This document shows positions 1-10,359 of a stretch of DNA of 64,000 bases, in pieces. The position numbers were made by a program, and so were the translations under genes. Location of the stretch: positions 15,411,896 to 15,475,895 of the forward strand of contig OY992837.1 in NCBI GenBank assembly GCA_963921425.1. The letters are read 5' to 3'. Position 1 is the first letter of the stretch. Each line of letters opens with the position of its first letter. Source of the DNA: Dryas octopetala (Eukaryota > Streptophyta > Magnoliopsida > Rosales > Rosaceae). Under the pieces are notes generated by a model. It was not told the origin of the DNA. It saw only the letters and a program-made list of their open reading frames with translations, and made no database searches.

Positions 1-420
1 GTTGATTAAGTTTCCTTGGAAACAATAGAGAGGAATAGGACAAGTCCCTCCAACATGAGACAACAAAACTGATCATGTGCAGGCCAGGGGCAGCCCACGA
101 ATGGAAAAGATGATTTATGTCTTCCAATACTTGAGCGGTGCAAAGAACACGTTCACTCGGATGTTAGAGAATCTAATCAAAACTATATATAAAGTTAATA
201 AGGGTACAAGTGCCCTAGGTATGTTAAAATTAAATTTGCATTTCTTTTTAAGCCCTACCATACAAGCTATAATTCTTAATTGAATTTGGATCAAAATTAA
301 TGATACCAAGCCATTTCTTTATTAGTTTTCATTTCTTCACCAGAAATATAAAAAAACATAGTTCTTTTTATGCCTACCTAGTCCTTAAAGCTAGCACACT
401 TGGGCTTAAGAAAATTCATT
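1..420. repeat. Diverged segmental duplicate, copy A
   Basis: This stretch is collinear with 9245-9605: both share 'ggacaagtccctccaacatg', 'cagcccatga'-like, 'tatgtcttcca' and 'cacacttgggctta' blocks in the same order and orientation, with many substitutions and small indels. No convincing coding capacity is conserved between the copies. It may be an unrecognised old repeat or a duplicated non-coding segment that now flanks the copia and foldback insertions. Confidence 0.6.
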
Positions 421-1370
421 TATATATAAATCAAAATGCCAATTCACCATAATATAATTAAGCACAATAATTTATATATATTAGGCTGAACTCATTGTTT
501 ACCGATAATCCTAAGGGCAACACCTTATATCCCAACCTAGTGATCTCAACCTATATGCATGATGTTCAATTATGCCAAGATACACTTCATTTCACAGTTA
601 ATACTAGCTAGGTCATGAACTACTCACTTCAACTCTCATTAATAGGTCTAGAACCCTCATTGCTGAATTTACTAATTTAAGAAGCAACCTACCTCAATAT
701 GCCTTAATTTTGAGCACTAAAATCTCTACAACCCTCACAGTTTAATTTGCCTTGCAGTAACGTGAATAAATTTAATGCAGTAAAAGCTGATCTATGTGTA
801 CAGAATTTTCATAGACGTAATACACAGTGAAAAAATAACCCCAAAATGTTTCCACTTGCCAATAAGTTATTGAACTATGCTTGATTTATAATACACTAAA
901 AATGTCAAAACCTTAAGGTCATACCAGCAAAAAACAATTTACCATGACCCATATATATTTAAAGAAAATGAATAATTAATTTATAGAAAAATGATCTGCA
1001 CTTTATATCGATCTGTCAGAATCATCAAGACATACACAGTATCATTCAACTGTATATATGTCAAATAAAAAACTTCTAATTTTCATTAATCCAACTCTGT
1101 CAAATTACAAACTGTATATCTATCAAGATCATCATCATAACATACTTTACATCCTTAAATATATTTGCTTAAGTACTATCATTGTCCTTGGCTGCTGGAC
1201 TAATTCCTGAGACAAACATCATTGCAGATGTCATTATGTCCTGCAAGATCACTACCTCAAAATTTCATTTTTCCACATTTCTTCAAGGATAGAAGAAACA
1301 TTCTAATATCATCTCTTTCCATATTTCAGAGAGATCATCTTCCTCAATATCATTTTTATGATATTGTTCT
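421..1370. other. AT-rich non-coding DNA
   Basis: I see no sustained reading frame, RNA gene or clear repeat here; the composition is typical plant intergenic DNA. Confidence 0.5.
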
Positions 1371-1797
1371 TTAATCTGTAAAGTGTGGTGATTTCCCCAA
1401 GAACCATATCATGTCATGTTCTCCATTAACATGCTCATGCCAATCTGTCCCAACATCAACATTACCAGCCGTAATTTTGACCTCTGTGCTTGGAGTTGTG
1501 CACTCTGCATCTTCTTTATTGTATTCAGAGTTAGTATGATGAGTGCACTCCTCTTTTCCAAAAGCTCGTTGACTCCCTTTTCCAATCACCAACATCTATA
1601 ACGTCTCCTCTGTTCGAACCATATGAAAAACATAATCGATCATTTACTTTCTTCAATATAACTACTTCTACAGTAGTTCAAAGGTAAACATAACTAGAAA
1701 GAGGTACAAACCTGGTAAATCATTGCTCCGATGGTAGAGGATCGTCAGGTTCTTCATCAGCATTGTCTTCATTTTTATCTTCATCTTGGCTTTCCAT
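1371..1797 (-). CDS. Possible hypothetical gene or relic (weak)
   Basis: On the minus strand an acidic peptide starts at 1797 (MESQDEDKNEDNADEEPDD...) and stops near a possible GT donor at about 1711. A second open stretch of 74 codons ends at 1371. The acidic start and the hydrophilic downstream frame look somewhat protein-like, but I recognise no family and the splice connection is a guess. It could equally be chance reading frames in intergenic DNA. Confidence 0.2.
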
Positions 1798-2047
1798 AAG
1801 TACGTACCACCAAACGCACCCTACACATCTCAATTACCATCGGCTCGATCCATCTGCTTAATCCCCAAACACACCCTAACAGATCGATTTCTTTAGTATG
1901 TGAAAAAACCAACTCAGTCTTGGTCAATTTATAGATAGGATCCAGGTTCCATAAGGCTATAAGGGTTTGAAAAACAATGGCTATTAAGGGTTAGCTAGGT
2001 ATGATGAATTCTTATCTAGTCCAGATATTCCTCTTGAATCTATATCT

Positions 2048-2450
2048 GTCTGGTGGATATGTTTCTTTTTTTGTTGCATACTATTTGGCAAGTTTCTTAT
2101 TTCTTATTTGGAAAATTCATTTTTGTTAATAATACAATGAATATAAGAATAAGTGAATAAATACCATGTATATGTCTCTTTTTATTCTCTGTTTATTTTT
2201 TTATTGCTCCGTACTTATCCTCTATTTCTAAAACTAGTAATTAAAATGTTTCTGGTGGATACGTTTTTTTTATTATTGTTGCATACTATTTAATTAGCAA
2301 GTTTCTTATTTCTTATTTGAAAAATTCATTTTTGTTAATAAATTCGATGAATAGATACAATGTATATGCCTCTTTTTATCCCCTATTTCTTTTTTTCTTT
2401 TTTTATGCTCCTACTTTTCCTCTGTTTCTAAAATTAGTAAAATTCTTTGT
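2048..2450. repeat. Direct tandem duplication of ~200 bp, two copies
   Basis: Two adjacent copies each begin 'tctggtggata' (about 2048 and 2251). They continue through 'gttgcatactattt', 'caagtttcttatttctta', 'attcatttttgttaata' and 'tgtatatg.ctctttttat' to 'tctaaaa.tagtaa'. The copies differ by scattered substitutions and short T-run indels, so the duplication is not very recent. The following 2451-2789 shows nothing recognisable. Confidence 0.7.
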
Positions 2451-2794
2451 AATATGAATATCTCACTGAAATTTTTGGCTCCGGCCTATATGTAAAGTAA
2501 AAGTATGAAAAGCTAACAAAAAAATGCAAAACTCTGAAAAGAAGAAAATCCATATTTCAATGGTTATTTACTTATTTTAATTGAAATTAATTTTTTGGTC
2601 ACATAACGGAAATGAATATGTTAGAGAAAATAAACAAAGATAGGAGTTCAAACAAGTTTAAAAAATTAGAAGAGTTTGAGGAAAATAAAGCTAAAAGTGT
2701 ATGGGCGTGGTACGTATTAAATTGGTCATCACGCGTCTGATTTGGAGCTCTGATTTGGTACGTATTCAATTTAATGTTATTGATTAGATATTTG

Positions 2795-3097
2795 TGATAA
2801 AGTTAACACTCAGCTGAAATCAGACTTGATGACTTGAAGTTTGAATTGTATTAAGAATCTTGAGAAATGTTCTATACAATAGGCTGCGGCTCAACACACA
2901 GCAAAGAGAATATGATCTATATATATGAGGTAATACAAGAAAACCTAAAGAAGCTTTGGTTTCACAGTTATCAATGAGATAAGAGACTAGTGGTCCTTGT
3001 TTAAGGTTGTCCCTTGGCTGATGTAGATCATCCATGATCTTGGTCAACTTGTTCTGTTGGTGTCACGTGACTAGCCTTGGAGAGATGTTGGTTATTA
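2795..3097 (-). repeat. 3' LTR of the copia element
   Basis: 303 bp, with no difference seen from 7515-7817. The polyprotein stop codon at 3028 lies inside this LTR, so the last ~23 residues of the polyprotein are LTR-encoded. Confidence 0.95.
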
Positions 3098-6000
3098 CCC
3101 CCCCGCAAGCTAATACTCGGGGAACGAGTGATTAGCTTGGAGCTGAGGCGATGGAAGTCGTATTTGAGAAGAGGTTTGGTGAAGATATCGGCAAGCTGTT
3201 CCTTGGAGGAGACATGGGAGACAGTGAGGGCGCGGTGGAGAACAAGTTCACGAACAAAGTGATAGTCGACCTCGATGTGCTTGGTGCGAGCATGGAATAC
3301 AGGGTTAGTGGCGAGAGCGAGAGCACTGATGTTGTCACAAAGGATAAGTGGCGGCTGGGGAAGAGAGAACCGAAGATCACGCAAAAGGGAACATATCCAG
3401 ACGAGTTCAGTGGCAGTGAGAGCAAGAGAACGATATTCAGACTCGGTGGAGGAGCGAGCGACGGTGGTCTGTTTCTTGGCACTCCAAGAGATAAGATTGT
3501 TGCCAAAATAGACACAAAAACCAGAGGTGGAACGGCGATCAATGGGGCAGCCAGCCCAATCGGCATCGGAGAAGGCAGTGAGGAGAGAGGAGCCTTTGGT
3601 AAAGGTGAGACCATGATCGGGAGTGGCTTTGAGATAGCGAAGGATGCGTTTGACGGCAGTGAGGTGGGTGGTACGTGGACTGTGCATGTGCTGGCAGACT
3701 TGGTTGACCGAGAAAGCAATTTCAGGGCGTGTCCAAGTGAGGTATTGGAGAGCACCAACAATGGAGCGATAAGAAGTGGGGTCGGCAAGAAGATCACCAG
3801 TGGTGGAATCAAGTTTGGTAGGTGAGGAGGGTGTGGAACAGGGCTTGGCGTGAAGCATAGAGGTTTTGGTGAGAAGATCATGGATATATTTGGTTTGGGA
3901 AATGAAAAGAGAGGTTGTGGTGCGATGAAACTGGAGGCCAAGGAAATAATGAATGGGACCTAAGTTCTTCATTGAAAAACGTTTGCTGAGAAGGGAGATG
4001 AGAAATTGGCAATGGGTGGAAGAGGTGCCAGTAATAAGGATGTCATCAACATAGACTAAAATGAAAGTGAGATGAGGACCAGTTTGAATGAAAAGAGAGG
4101 AATCAGCAGTGGAGGCTTGGAAGCCCATAGAGAGAAGAGAAAAAAAGAGCTCTTCATACCAGGCACGAGGGGCCTGTTTAAGGCCATAGAGAGATTTGTG
4201 GAGTTTACAAACAAAGTGAGGCTTGGAGGGATCAGTGAAGCCAGGTGGCTGAGTCATGAACACATCTTCCCGAAGACGACCATGGAGAAAGGCATTAGAA
4301 ACATCCAATTGGGTGATGGACCAGTCAAACTGAATGGCAAGACAGAGGAGGATGCGAATAGTGGTGGGTTTTGCAACAGGGCTAAAGGTTTCGGTGTAAT
4401 CAACTCCAGCTTGTTGGTGAAACCCCTTGGCAACGAGCCGAGCTTTGAAGCGATCCAAAGAGCCATCCGCATGGTATTTGATGCGGTAGACCCACTTACA
4501 ACCAACCAAGTTTTGAGAGGGATGAGGAGGGACCAAGACCCAAGTATTGGTGGATTGAAGAGCAGTGATTTCATCCTGCATAGCCTGCTGCCACCGTTGG
4601 TCCTTGTTAGCTTGGGTGAAGGTGGTTGGAGTAGGGATGAAATCAGTGGTGGCAAGGGCACATTGGAAAGGATGAGGAGTGGGGTCATTGGGTGGCAGTG
4701 GGTTTTGGGAGTGAGTGGCAAGGGCACATTGGGTGGCAGTTTTGGAGCGAGTGAGCATAGGGTGAGTATTGGTAGTGGGTTTGGAGGATTGGGATGTGGG
4801 CGGAGGTGGAGAGATGTGGAGAGGAATACTGAGGGCAGGGGCAATAGATGGGAGATTATGAGCAGAGGTGGGTGCGGATGGTGGGGAAGAGGAGTGTGGC
4901 GTAGTGATATCGGAAGAGGGAGGAGAGGGAGAGTGGGGAGTGGTGGGAGGTGGGGAAGGTAAAGGTAGAAGAGGTTGAGGGAGTGAGTTGGAGGAAGCAG
5001 AAGATGTTACTGTGTGGGAGGGTGGGTTGTGAAAAGGGAAGGTGTGTTCATTAAATGTGACATGTCTGGAGGTGTACACATGCTTAGTAATGGGGTCATA
5101 GCATCTGTAGCCTTTATGTTGAATGCCATAGCCAATGAATACACAGGGTCTGCTCCGAAAGGCAAGTTTGTGTTTAGTATAGGGCCTTAACCAAGGATAG
5201 CAGGCACATCCATAAGCTTTCAAAAAGGAATAGTCGGGTTCACAATGAAAGAGCTTTTGAAGAGGAGAGGTTTTTAGAGTGATGGAGGGTGTTCTATTGA
5301 TGAGATAGACAGCAGTTTGTACGGTTTCAACCCAGAATTCCAAAGGGAGATTGGATTGAGCAAGAAGGGTTCGGGTGAGCTCAATGAGATGGCGGTGCTT
5401 TCGTTCAGCCAATCCATTTTGCTCTGGAGTGTGGGGGCAAGAGAACTGTTGGGTGATTCCATTGAGTTTGAGAAAGGATTGGAAAGAAGTGCTGGTATAC
5501 TCTCCACCATTATCACAGCGAAGAGCCTTGATTTTTTGATCAAACAGTTTTTCAACATGAGTTTTGAAGAGCTTAAAGGCAGTGAATGTATCAGACTTGC
5601 AATGGAGAGGATAAAGCCAACAGTAACGAGACCAATCATCAACAAAAATGACATAATATTTAAAACCAGACATTGAAGCAACAGGGGCTGGCCCCCATAA
5701 ATCCGAGTGGATTAGTTCCAAAGGGGAATTAGAAATACAATGAGATTTAAAAAATGGAAGCTTAGACTGTTTGCCTAATCGACAACAAGAACAAAAGGAT
5801 AACTGCTTCAATGAACCAGACATGTTTAACTTGTTCTTGGACAAAAGATGCTGAAGCACTTGAGGAGAGGGGTGCCCTAGGCGTTGGTGCCATAAGTCTG
5901 GAGAGGCTTTAGTACTAAAACATGAGATGCGGTGAGAAGGTGGTTGATGTTGAAGTTGGATGGGATAGAGATCACCCTCAGTAGGGCCTTGATAGAGTAT

Positions 6001-7485
6001 TCTCCCTGTGAGAATGTCCTTGATAATGCAGGAAAGAGGAGTGAAGATTAGATAACAATTATTGTCAGTTACAAAACGACGAACAGACAATAAATTTTGT
6101 GAGATGTTTGGAGAATGGAGAATATTGTTGAGTTTGAATCTAGACAGAGAAGTGGAAAATTCAGAGTTACCAATGTTGGAGATGTTTAATCCTTGTCCAT
6201 TTGCCACAGTGATTCTTTCATTGCCTTGATAGGGTGTGTGGATGGAGAGGTTGCCAAGATCATTGGTAATGTGATTAGTTGCTCCAGAGTCTGCGTACCA
6301 GGTTGATGATCTTGGAGAAGTTGGTGGTGAGAGAGAAAGAGAAGTGAAAGCAGCAGATGGATGAGATGAGGGCCCTCCATAGTTGGAGTTCTGAGCAGCA
6401 AGGTTAGTTGGTGGTGTGAACCCTTGATAGATATTGTTGGGTCGGTTTCTGCAGGTGAGAGCAGAGTGGCCAATCCCAGAACAGAGTTGACACACTATTC
6501 TTCTGTGGGAGGCATTGTTGTACCTGAATGAAGCTCTTGGGTTGAAGTTGTTGGGACGATTTTGAGAGTGTAAGAAATTGGGGTGAGTTTGGTTAAATGA
6601 TGAGTTGCGGTGACGGGGTTGGAAGGAAGAAGGGTGAAAAGGTCGGCGTTGTGGGTTGTTGTTGTTGTTTGTGATGGGACGGTGAGGTGCTGTTTGAGGT
6701 GTGGTGGTATGGAAAGCTGAGATTTGAGGGTCAGTGAGAGGATTGGTAGAGTTTCTTTGTTCTATGGCAATTTCTTCACTCAACAGTAAGCTATGTAGTT
6801 CCTCAGGACTCACCAGATCTGAGCGCACTCTGATGGAGGTTGAGAAGGCATCATAATCAGTAGGTAGGCCTTGAAGTGCATGAGCAACAAAGTCTGTATC
6901 ATCAAGAGGTGCTCCAGCTGCTGCTAAGCTATCTGCTAGATGTTTCAAGGACTGAAGATATTCCAACATAGGGAGATTCCCTTTTTTTGTATTTTGGAGT
7001 CGAGCCTTGAGTTGAAGTAGGTGGGATCTGGTGATGCTTGCAAAGCGTTTCTCCAAGTTGACCCATAAAGCCATAGAGGTAGAGCAACCAACAGTGTAAG
7101 GTAGAATACTTGTGGACAAGGAGGCATGAAGCCAGATCTTGCAAGTGCGGTCCTTTTTAACCCAATGTGTAAAAAGAGGGTTCTCTTGTGTTGAGAGTTC
7201 ACCAGTTGGACCAGGGAGGAATTGAGGAGGACACTTTTCTGTGCCATCAATCATACCTATCATATCGTAGGTTTGGAGGATAGGAATGACCAGTTCCTTC
7301 CACAACATGTAATTGTCTTTCTCAAGCTTAAGAGGGATAAGACTTGCAACATGTTGAGCAGCAATAGGAGGTGTGTAAGATACATGAGTGGGGTTATTAG
7401 ATGGAGAGGAGGTTTCAGAGAAAGGGTTGTTTAGCTCACTGGTAGGATTGTTGATTTCGTTGAGGGAAGCCATTGGATCAAGCAC
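3028..7485 (-). CDS. Copia gag-pol polyprotein, 1485 aa, intact
   Basis: This single frame encodes every retrotransposition function. The N-terminal gag region (about 45-250) is of the UBN2 type, followed by an Asn-rich linker and a zinc knuckle (C332-x2-C335-x4-H340-x4-C345). The aspartic protease motif DSGA is at 399-402. The integrase has an N-terminal H533/H538/C565/C568 zinc site and a catalytic core D595, D658, E694 with the D-x35-E spacing. A Pro/Ser-rich spacer spans about 815-935. Reverse transcriptase (about 978-1225) has LDVSNAFLHG and the YVDD box at 1145-1148. RNase H (about 1300-1440) has D1307, E1348 and D1384, and ends with ADIFTKPL. All key residues I looked for are present and there is no internal stop. 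A second in-frame Met (MASLNE) lies four codons in. The length is normal for single-frame plant copia elements. Confidence 0.95.
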   Translation of the reverse strand: MLDPMASLNEINNPTSELNNPFSETSSPSNNPTHVSYTPPIAAQHVASLIPLKLEKDNYMLWKELVIPILQTYDMIGMIDGTEKCPPQFLPGPTGELSTQENPLFTHWVKKDRTCKIWLHASLSTSILPYTVGCSTSMALWVNLEKRFASITRSHLLQLKARLQNTKKGNLPMLEYLQSLKHLADSLAAAGAPLDDTDFVAHALQGLPTDYDAFSTSIRVRSDLVSPEELHSLLLSEEIAIEQRNSTNPLTDPQISAFHTTTPQTAPHRPITNNNNNPQRRPFHPSSFQPRHRNSSFNQTHPNFLHSQNRPNNFNPRASFRYNNASHRRIVCQLCSGIGHSALTCRNRPNNIYQGFTPPTNLAAQNSNYGGPSSHPSAAFTSLSLSPPTSPRSSTWYADSGATNHITNDLGNLSIHTPYQGNERITVANGQGLNISNIGNSEFSTSLSRFKLNNILHSPNISQNLLSVRRFVTDNNCYLIFTPLSCIIKDILTGRILYQGPTEGDLYPIQLQHQPPSHRISCFSTKASPDLWHQRLGHPSPQVLQHLLSKNKLNMSGSLKQLSFCSCCRLGKQSKLPFFKSHCISNSPLELIHSDLWGPAPVASMSGFKYYVIFVDDWSRYCWLYPLHCKSDTFTAFKLFKTHVEKLFDQKIKALRCDNGGEYTSTSFQSFLKLNGITQQFSCPHTPEQNGLAERKHRHLIELTRTLLAQSNLPLEFWVETVQTAVYLINRTPSITLKTSPLQKLFHCEPDYSFLKAYGCACYPWLRPYTKHKLAFRSRPCVFIGYGIQHKGYRCYDPITKHVYTSRHVTFNEHTFPFHNPPSHTVTSSASSNSLPQPLLPLPSPPPTTPHSPSPPSSDITTPHSSSPPSAPTSAHNLPSIAPALSIPLHISPPPPTSQSSKPTTNTHPMLTRSKTATQCALATHSQNPLPPNDPTPHPFQCALATTDFIPTPTTFTQANKDQRWQQAMQDEITALQSTNTWVLVPPHPSQNLVGCKWVYRIKYHADGSLDRFKARLVAKGFHQQAGVDYTETFSPVAKPTTIRILLCLAIQFDWSITQLDVSNAFLHGRLREDVFMTQPPGFTDPSKPHFVCKLHKSLYGLKQAPRAWYEELFFSLLSMGFQASTADSSLFIQTGPHLTFILVYVDDILITGTSSTHCQFLISLLSKRFSMKNLGPIHYFLGLQFHRTTTSLFISQTKYIHDLLTKTSMLHAKPCSTPSSPTKLDSTTGDLLADPTSYRSIVGALQYLTWTRPEIAFSVNQVCQHMHSPRTTHLTAVKRILRYLKATPDHGLTFTKGSSLLTAFSDADWAGCPIDRRSTSGFCVYFGNNLISWSAKKQTTVARSSTESEYRSLALTATELVWICSLLRDLRFSLPQPPLILCDNISALALATNPVFHARTKHIEVDYHFVRELVLHRALTVSHVSSKEQLADIFTKPLLKYDFHRLSSKLITRSPSISLRGGNNQHLSKASHVTPTEQVDQDHG
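3098..3106 (-). promoter_or_regulatory. Polypurine tract
   Basis: The minus strand reads GCGGGGGGG directly before the 3' LTR, the expected position for plus-strand priming. Confidence 0.85.
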
Positions 7486-7502
7486 CGTTTGGTGTGGTTA
7501 TG

Positions 7503-7514
7503 GCTCTGATACCA
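7503..7514 (-). promoter_or_regulatory. Primer-binding site (initiator tRNA-Met)
   Basis: The minus strand reads TGGTATCAGAGC immediately after the 5' LTR. This is the standard complement of the plant initiator tRNA-Met 3' end used by copia elements. Confidence 0.93.
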
Positions 7515-7817
7515 TGATAAAGTTAACACTCAGCTGAAATCAGACTTGATGACTTGAAGTTTGAATTGTATTAAGAATCTTGAGAAATGTTCTATACAAT
7601 AGGCTGCGGCTCAACACACAGCAAAGAGAATATGATCTATATATATGAGGTAATACAAGAAAACCTAAAGAAGCTTTGGTTTCACAGTTATCAATGAGAT
7701 AAGAGACTAGTGGTCCTTGTTTAAGGTTGTCCCTTGGCTGATGTAGATCATCCATGATCTTGGTCAACTTGTTCTGTTGGTGTCACGTGACTAGCCTTGG
7801 AGAGATGTTGGTTATTA
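7515..7817 (-). repeat. 5' LTR of the copia element
   Basis: On the minus strand this LTR runs from 7817 to 7515, starting TAATAACC and ending TTTATCA. It contains a TATATATA stretch suited to a promoter. It matches the other LTR at every base I compared. Confidence 0.95.
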
Positions 7818-8101
7818 ATTTGGTTCTTTAGGGTACTCAGCCCATTAAACACATTAATGATCAATTTAGAATCTCTTTCAATATTTCTAAGTTTGTGGAA
7901 GCTATGATAAATATAGAGGCTGCTATTTGCACACTCTTTTTTTTCTTTTTGCACACCTCAAATATTTAATTTGTGAAATGACAAAAAACACCCCAAAATA
8001 AAATTACCCAAAACCCCTCATCCCTCTCTCTCTCTCTCCGTCACCAACCACCACCTTCTTCTCTCTTTCTCTCCTCCCAATGCAGCACCAGCTGCACCAC
8101 C

Positions 8102-8104
<3 letters not shown>

Positions 8105-8142
<38 letters not shown>
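8105..8142. repeat. (CT)n microsatellite
   Basis: An uninterrupted CT run inside the left arm of the foldback element. Confidence 0.95.
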
Positions 8143-8147
<5 letters not shown>

Positions 8148-8606
8148 CAGCTGCTTCTGCCACCCCAACCCAGCTACACACCCCATCTCCTCCTCGCACC
8201 AGCCACCACCTACAAACAGCCACCACCTGCAAACAGCCAAAACAGCCACCCCACCTCCTCCCCGCATGCACCAGCCACCACCACCTTCTTTCCCTCTCTG
8301 TCCTTTCTCTCTCTCCTTCCCTCTCTCCTTCGGTGAACACCCCAAAACATTTTACAAAACAAAAAATTGCAGGTTCTTCAGTGGATGACTGCCGAAAATT
8401 GCAGGTTGTTTCGGTGGATGGCTACTGAAAATGTTTGTTTCGTTCGGCAGATGACTGCGAAACGAAACCGACATTTTCGATAGTCATCCACCGAATGAAC
8501 CTGCAATTTTTTTTTTTTTTTTTTTTAACTTTTGGCCTGCGACAGGAAGTGTGGCGGGGAGGTGGTGCTGTGGGGTGGCATGGCTGGGTTGGTCGGACAG
8601 AGACAG

Positions 8607-8610
<4 letters not shown>

Positions 8611-8651
<41 letters not shown>
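8611..8651. repeat. (GA)n microsatellite
   Basis: An uninterrupted GA run in the right arm of the foldback element, complementary to the CT run of the left arm. Confidence 0.95.
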
Positions 8652-8652
<1 letters not shown>

Positions 8653-9244
8653 GAGCTCGGCAGAGGCATGGGGTGGGGGAGGAGTGAGGGAGGGGGTTGG
8701 TCATCGGACAGAGACAGAGAAAGGGAGAGACCCAGAGCTGCGCACGGTGGTGGGCTTCGTGGAGTTTGCAGGCTTCGATGGTGGTGGGCTTCTCAACGTG
8801 GTCGGGGATGGGGTGTGTGTCTTTGCTAGTTTTGGTTGGGAGGAGGAGGTTGGGGAGGGTGTGTTTTTTTTTTTTTTTTGTGTGAAATGGATAAATTAGA
8901 GGTATTAGGGTAATTGGAGGGGTGTGTTAAGAGAAATTTTATATTTTAGAAAAGAATAAAAGGTGTGTAGGAGAAAAAAAAAAAAAAAAAAAAGTGTGCA
9001 AAAAGAAAAAAAAGGTGTGCAAATAGCAGCACTCTAAATATATAGCCGGTCATATATAGTCCCTCCCATGAGGCAAGGCATTTAGCATCAGAGATCGTGT
9101 GGCAACAAGTATATATAAAACCATAAGCGACGGAGTTGTTAATGACTCATCCAGCCATCAAAATTTAATTTAACTGAATTATATTGCAGAGAATGCCAAT
9201 TAATATTCAGATTGGGGTGCTAGCCTAAATGTTGGAAGAGGGCC

Positions 9245-9605
9245 TTCGATCATTATCCTAAACATTGAGTGGGACAAGTCCCTCCAACATGAGACCACAA
9301 CACTCATGTAAATGCCAGGGCAGCCCATGAAAGGAAATTAAAGCGATAACTATGTCTTCCACCTGAGCAGTGCAAAACACCTACACTCCGTGGTAGAGAA
9401 TAAGTTGGTTGATTTGAAAGTATATATATAAATTAATTTGGGTACGACCGTACGAGTGCAGCAGGTACGTTAATTTTGAGTTTGCTTTTTTTTTTTTTTT
9501 TCTTCTATGCCTACCTTATAAACCATAATTTTTAATTGGATTTGGATCCTCTACTGATCCTATAGTCCCAAAAGCACACTTGGGCTTAATAAGCACATAT
9601 TTTTT
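9245..9605. repeat. Diverged segmental duplicate, copy B
   Basis: Partner of 1-420 in the same orientation (see that entry). Shared blocks include 'gacaagtccctccaacatg' and 'gcacacttgggctta'. A poly-T run at about 9485-9502 replaces a shorter T run of copy A. Confidence 0.6.
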
Positions 9606-9689
9606 TATTTTTTTGTGATAGTCATCAATGCAACTTAAGTACAGTTGCATCAATATATAAACCTTAAACTCAGAATAAATCCTAAATTG

Positions 9690-9870
9690 TCACCAAGTCG
9701 AAATGGTGAGGAAATGTGGACGTACAAATGAGTTAGGAGTATGATAGGTTAAGGGTTCTATCCCTTCCAATGTGACAATGTAACAAACAACTCAAATATA
9801 CTAAACTCTACTCTAACTAACGCAACTCAATCAAATAATCCACTGCAAACAAAAAAAAAAAAAAAACTAA
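9690..9870 (+). mobile_element. Possible SINE (tRNA-like, poly-A tailed)
   Basis: The stretch holds 'ggttctatccc', close to a pol III B box, with an upstream A-box-like 'tggtgaggaaatg' region, and ends in a long A run near 9850-9866. That layout fits a SINE. I did not find a target duplication, so this is tentative. Confidence 0.3.
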
Positions 9871-10359
9871 AAAAAGTAAAACAAAAAGTTTCTAAAAAAA
9901 ATGAAAAGAAAAGGCAAACCAAATAGAAGAGTGTTTGTGAAGATAGATGTTAGAACTATAAGATAATTGAAAATGCATTTGTAAATAAAGAGTTGTAGAC
10001 TAGTCGTGATTTATTAAAGCAAGAAAAGACTAGTTCGTGGTTATCTCTTATCCAAATCTCCTAATTAATAGTCAACTGTTCTATACATGTTTTTTGAGTG
10101 TTGATTACTAGGTATGGGTGGCCGAAGGGGGTTTGAGGTGGATGTGTAGATGTCGCTGGCAACGACTGGCCGGAGGTGGGTTAGAGGTGATTGGTGGTGG
10201 ACAGCGGCAGGAGACTTGAGTAGATCGCCACCACCACCACCATAATCATGGTGATCAGAAGAAGATCAAAATTCGGAGGAGATGGTTTGGTTTATTCCCA
10301 AAGTAGTGCTGGGTTTAGCTTTCCCATATTGAACCTAAATGGGTGCACAACGACTGTTG

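Larger units (their letters stand above)
2795..7817 (-). mobile_element. Full-length Ty1/copia LTR retrotransposon
   Basis: A complete element of 5023 bp lies on the minus strand. Its LTRs (2795-3097 and 7515-7817, 303 bp each) show no difference on reading. The target duplication ATTFG-type 5-mer is exactly 'atttg' on both sides (2790-2794 and 7818-7822). A primer-binding site complementary to initiator tRNA-Met directly follows the 5' LTR, and a G-rich polypurine tract precedes the 3' LTR. One uninterrupted 1485-codon gag-pol frame fills the interior. The domain order protease-integrase-RT-RNase H defines Ty1/copia. The short LTRs and single frame fit the Ale/Retrofit-type lineages, which is my inference. 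Identical LTRs and an open frame imply very recent insertion and potential autonomy. Confidence 0.96.
7916..9034. mobile_element. 1.1-kb foldback (Mutator/hAT-like) non-autonomous element
   Basis: The ends are inverted repeats: the left reads 'gaggctgctatttgcacac' and the right, reverse-complemented, 'gagtgctgctatttgcacac'. They are flanked by an 8-bp duplication 'taaatata' (7908-7915 and 9035-9042). Each end carries two tandem 'tttgcacac' blocks separated by a T/A-rich run. The whole element tends to fold back: a CT run (8105-8142) on the left is mirrored by a GA run (8611-8651) on the right. A central hairpin is formed by 'aattgcaggtt..tggatgact' near 8365 and its complement near 8500. GC-rich inner arms are only partly complementary. 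No transposase frame is present. The 8-bp duplication fits hAT, while the G-start TIR and long arms fit Mutator-like MITEs, so the superfamily is unresolved. Confidence 0.8.

Noticed and set aside
3077-7434. Several plus-strand and alternative minus-strand frames inside the copia element
   Set aside because: They overlap the intact polyprotein in other frames and show no family features; they are shadows of a long coding sequence.
8004-8899. Gly/Arg-rich and Ser/Leu-rich frames
   Set aside because: They result from the CT and GA microsatellites of the foldback element.
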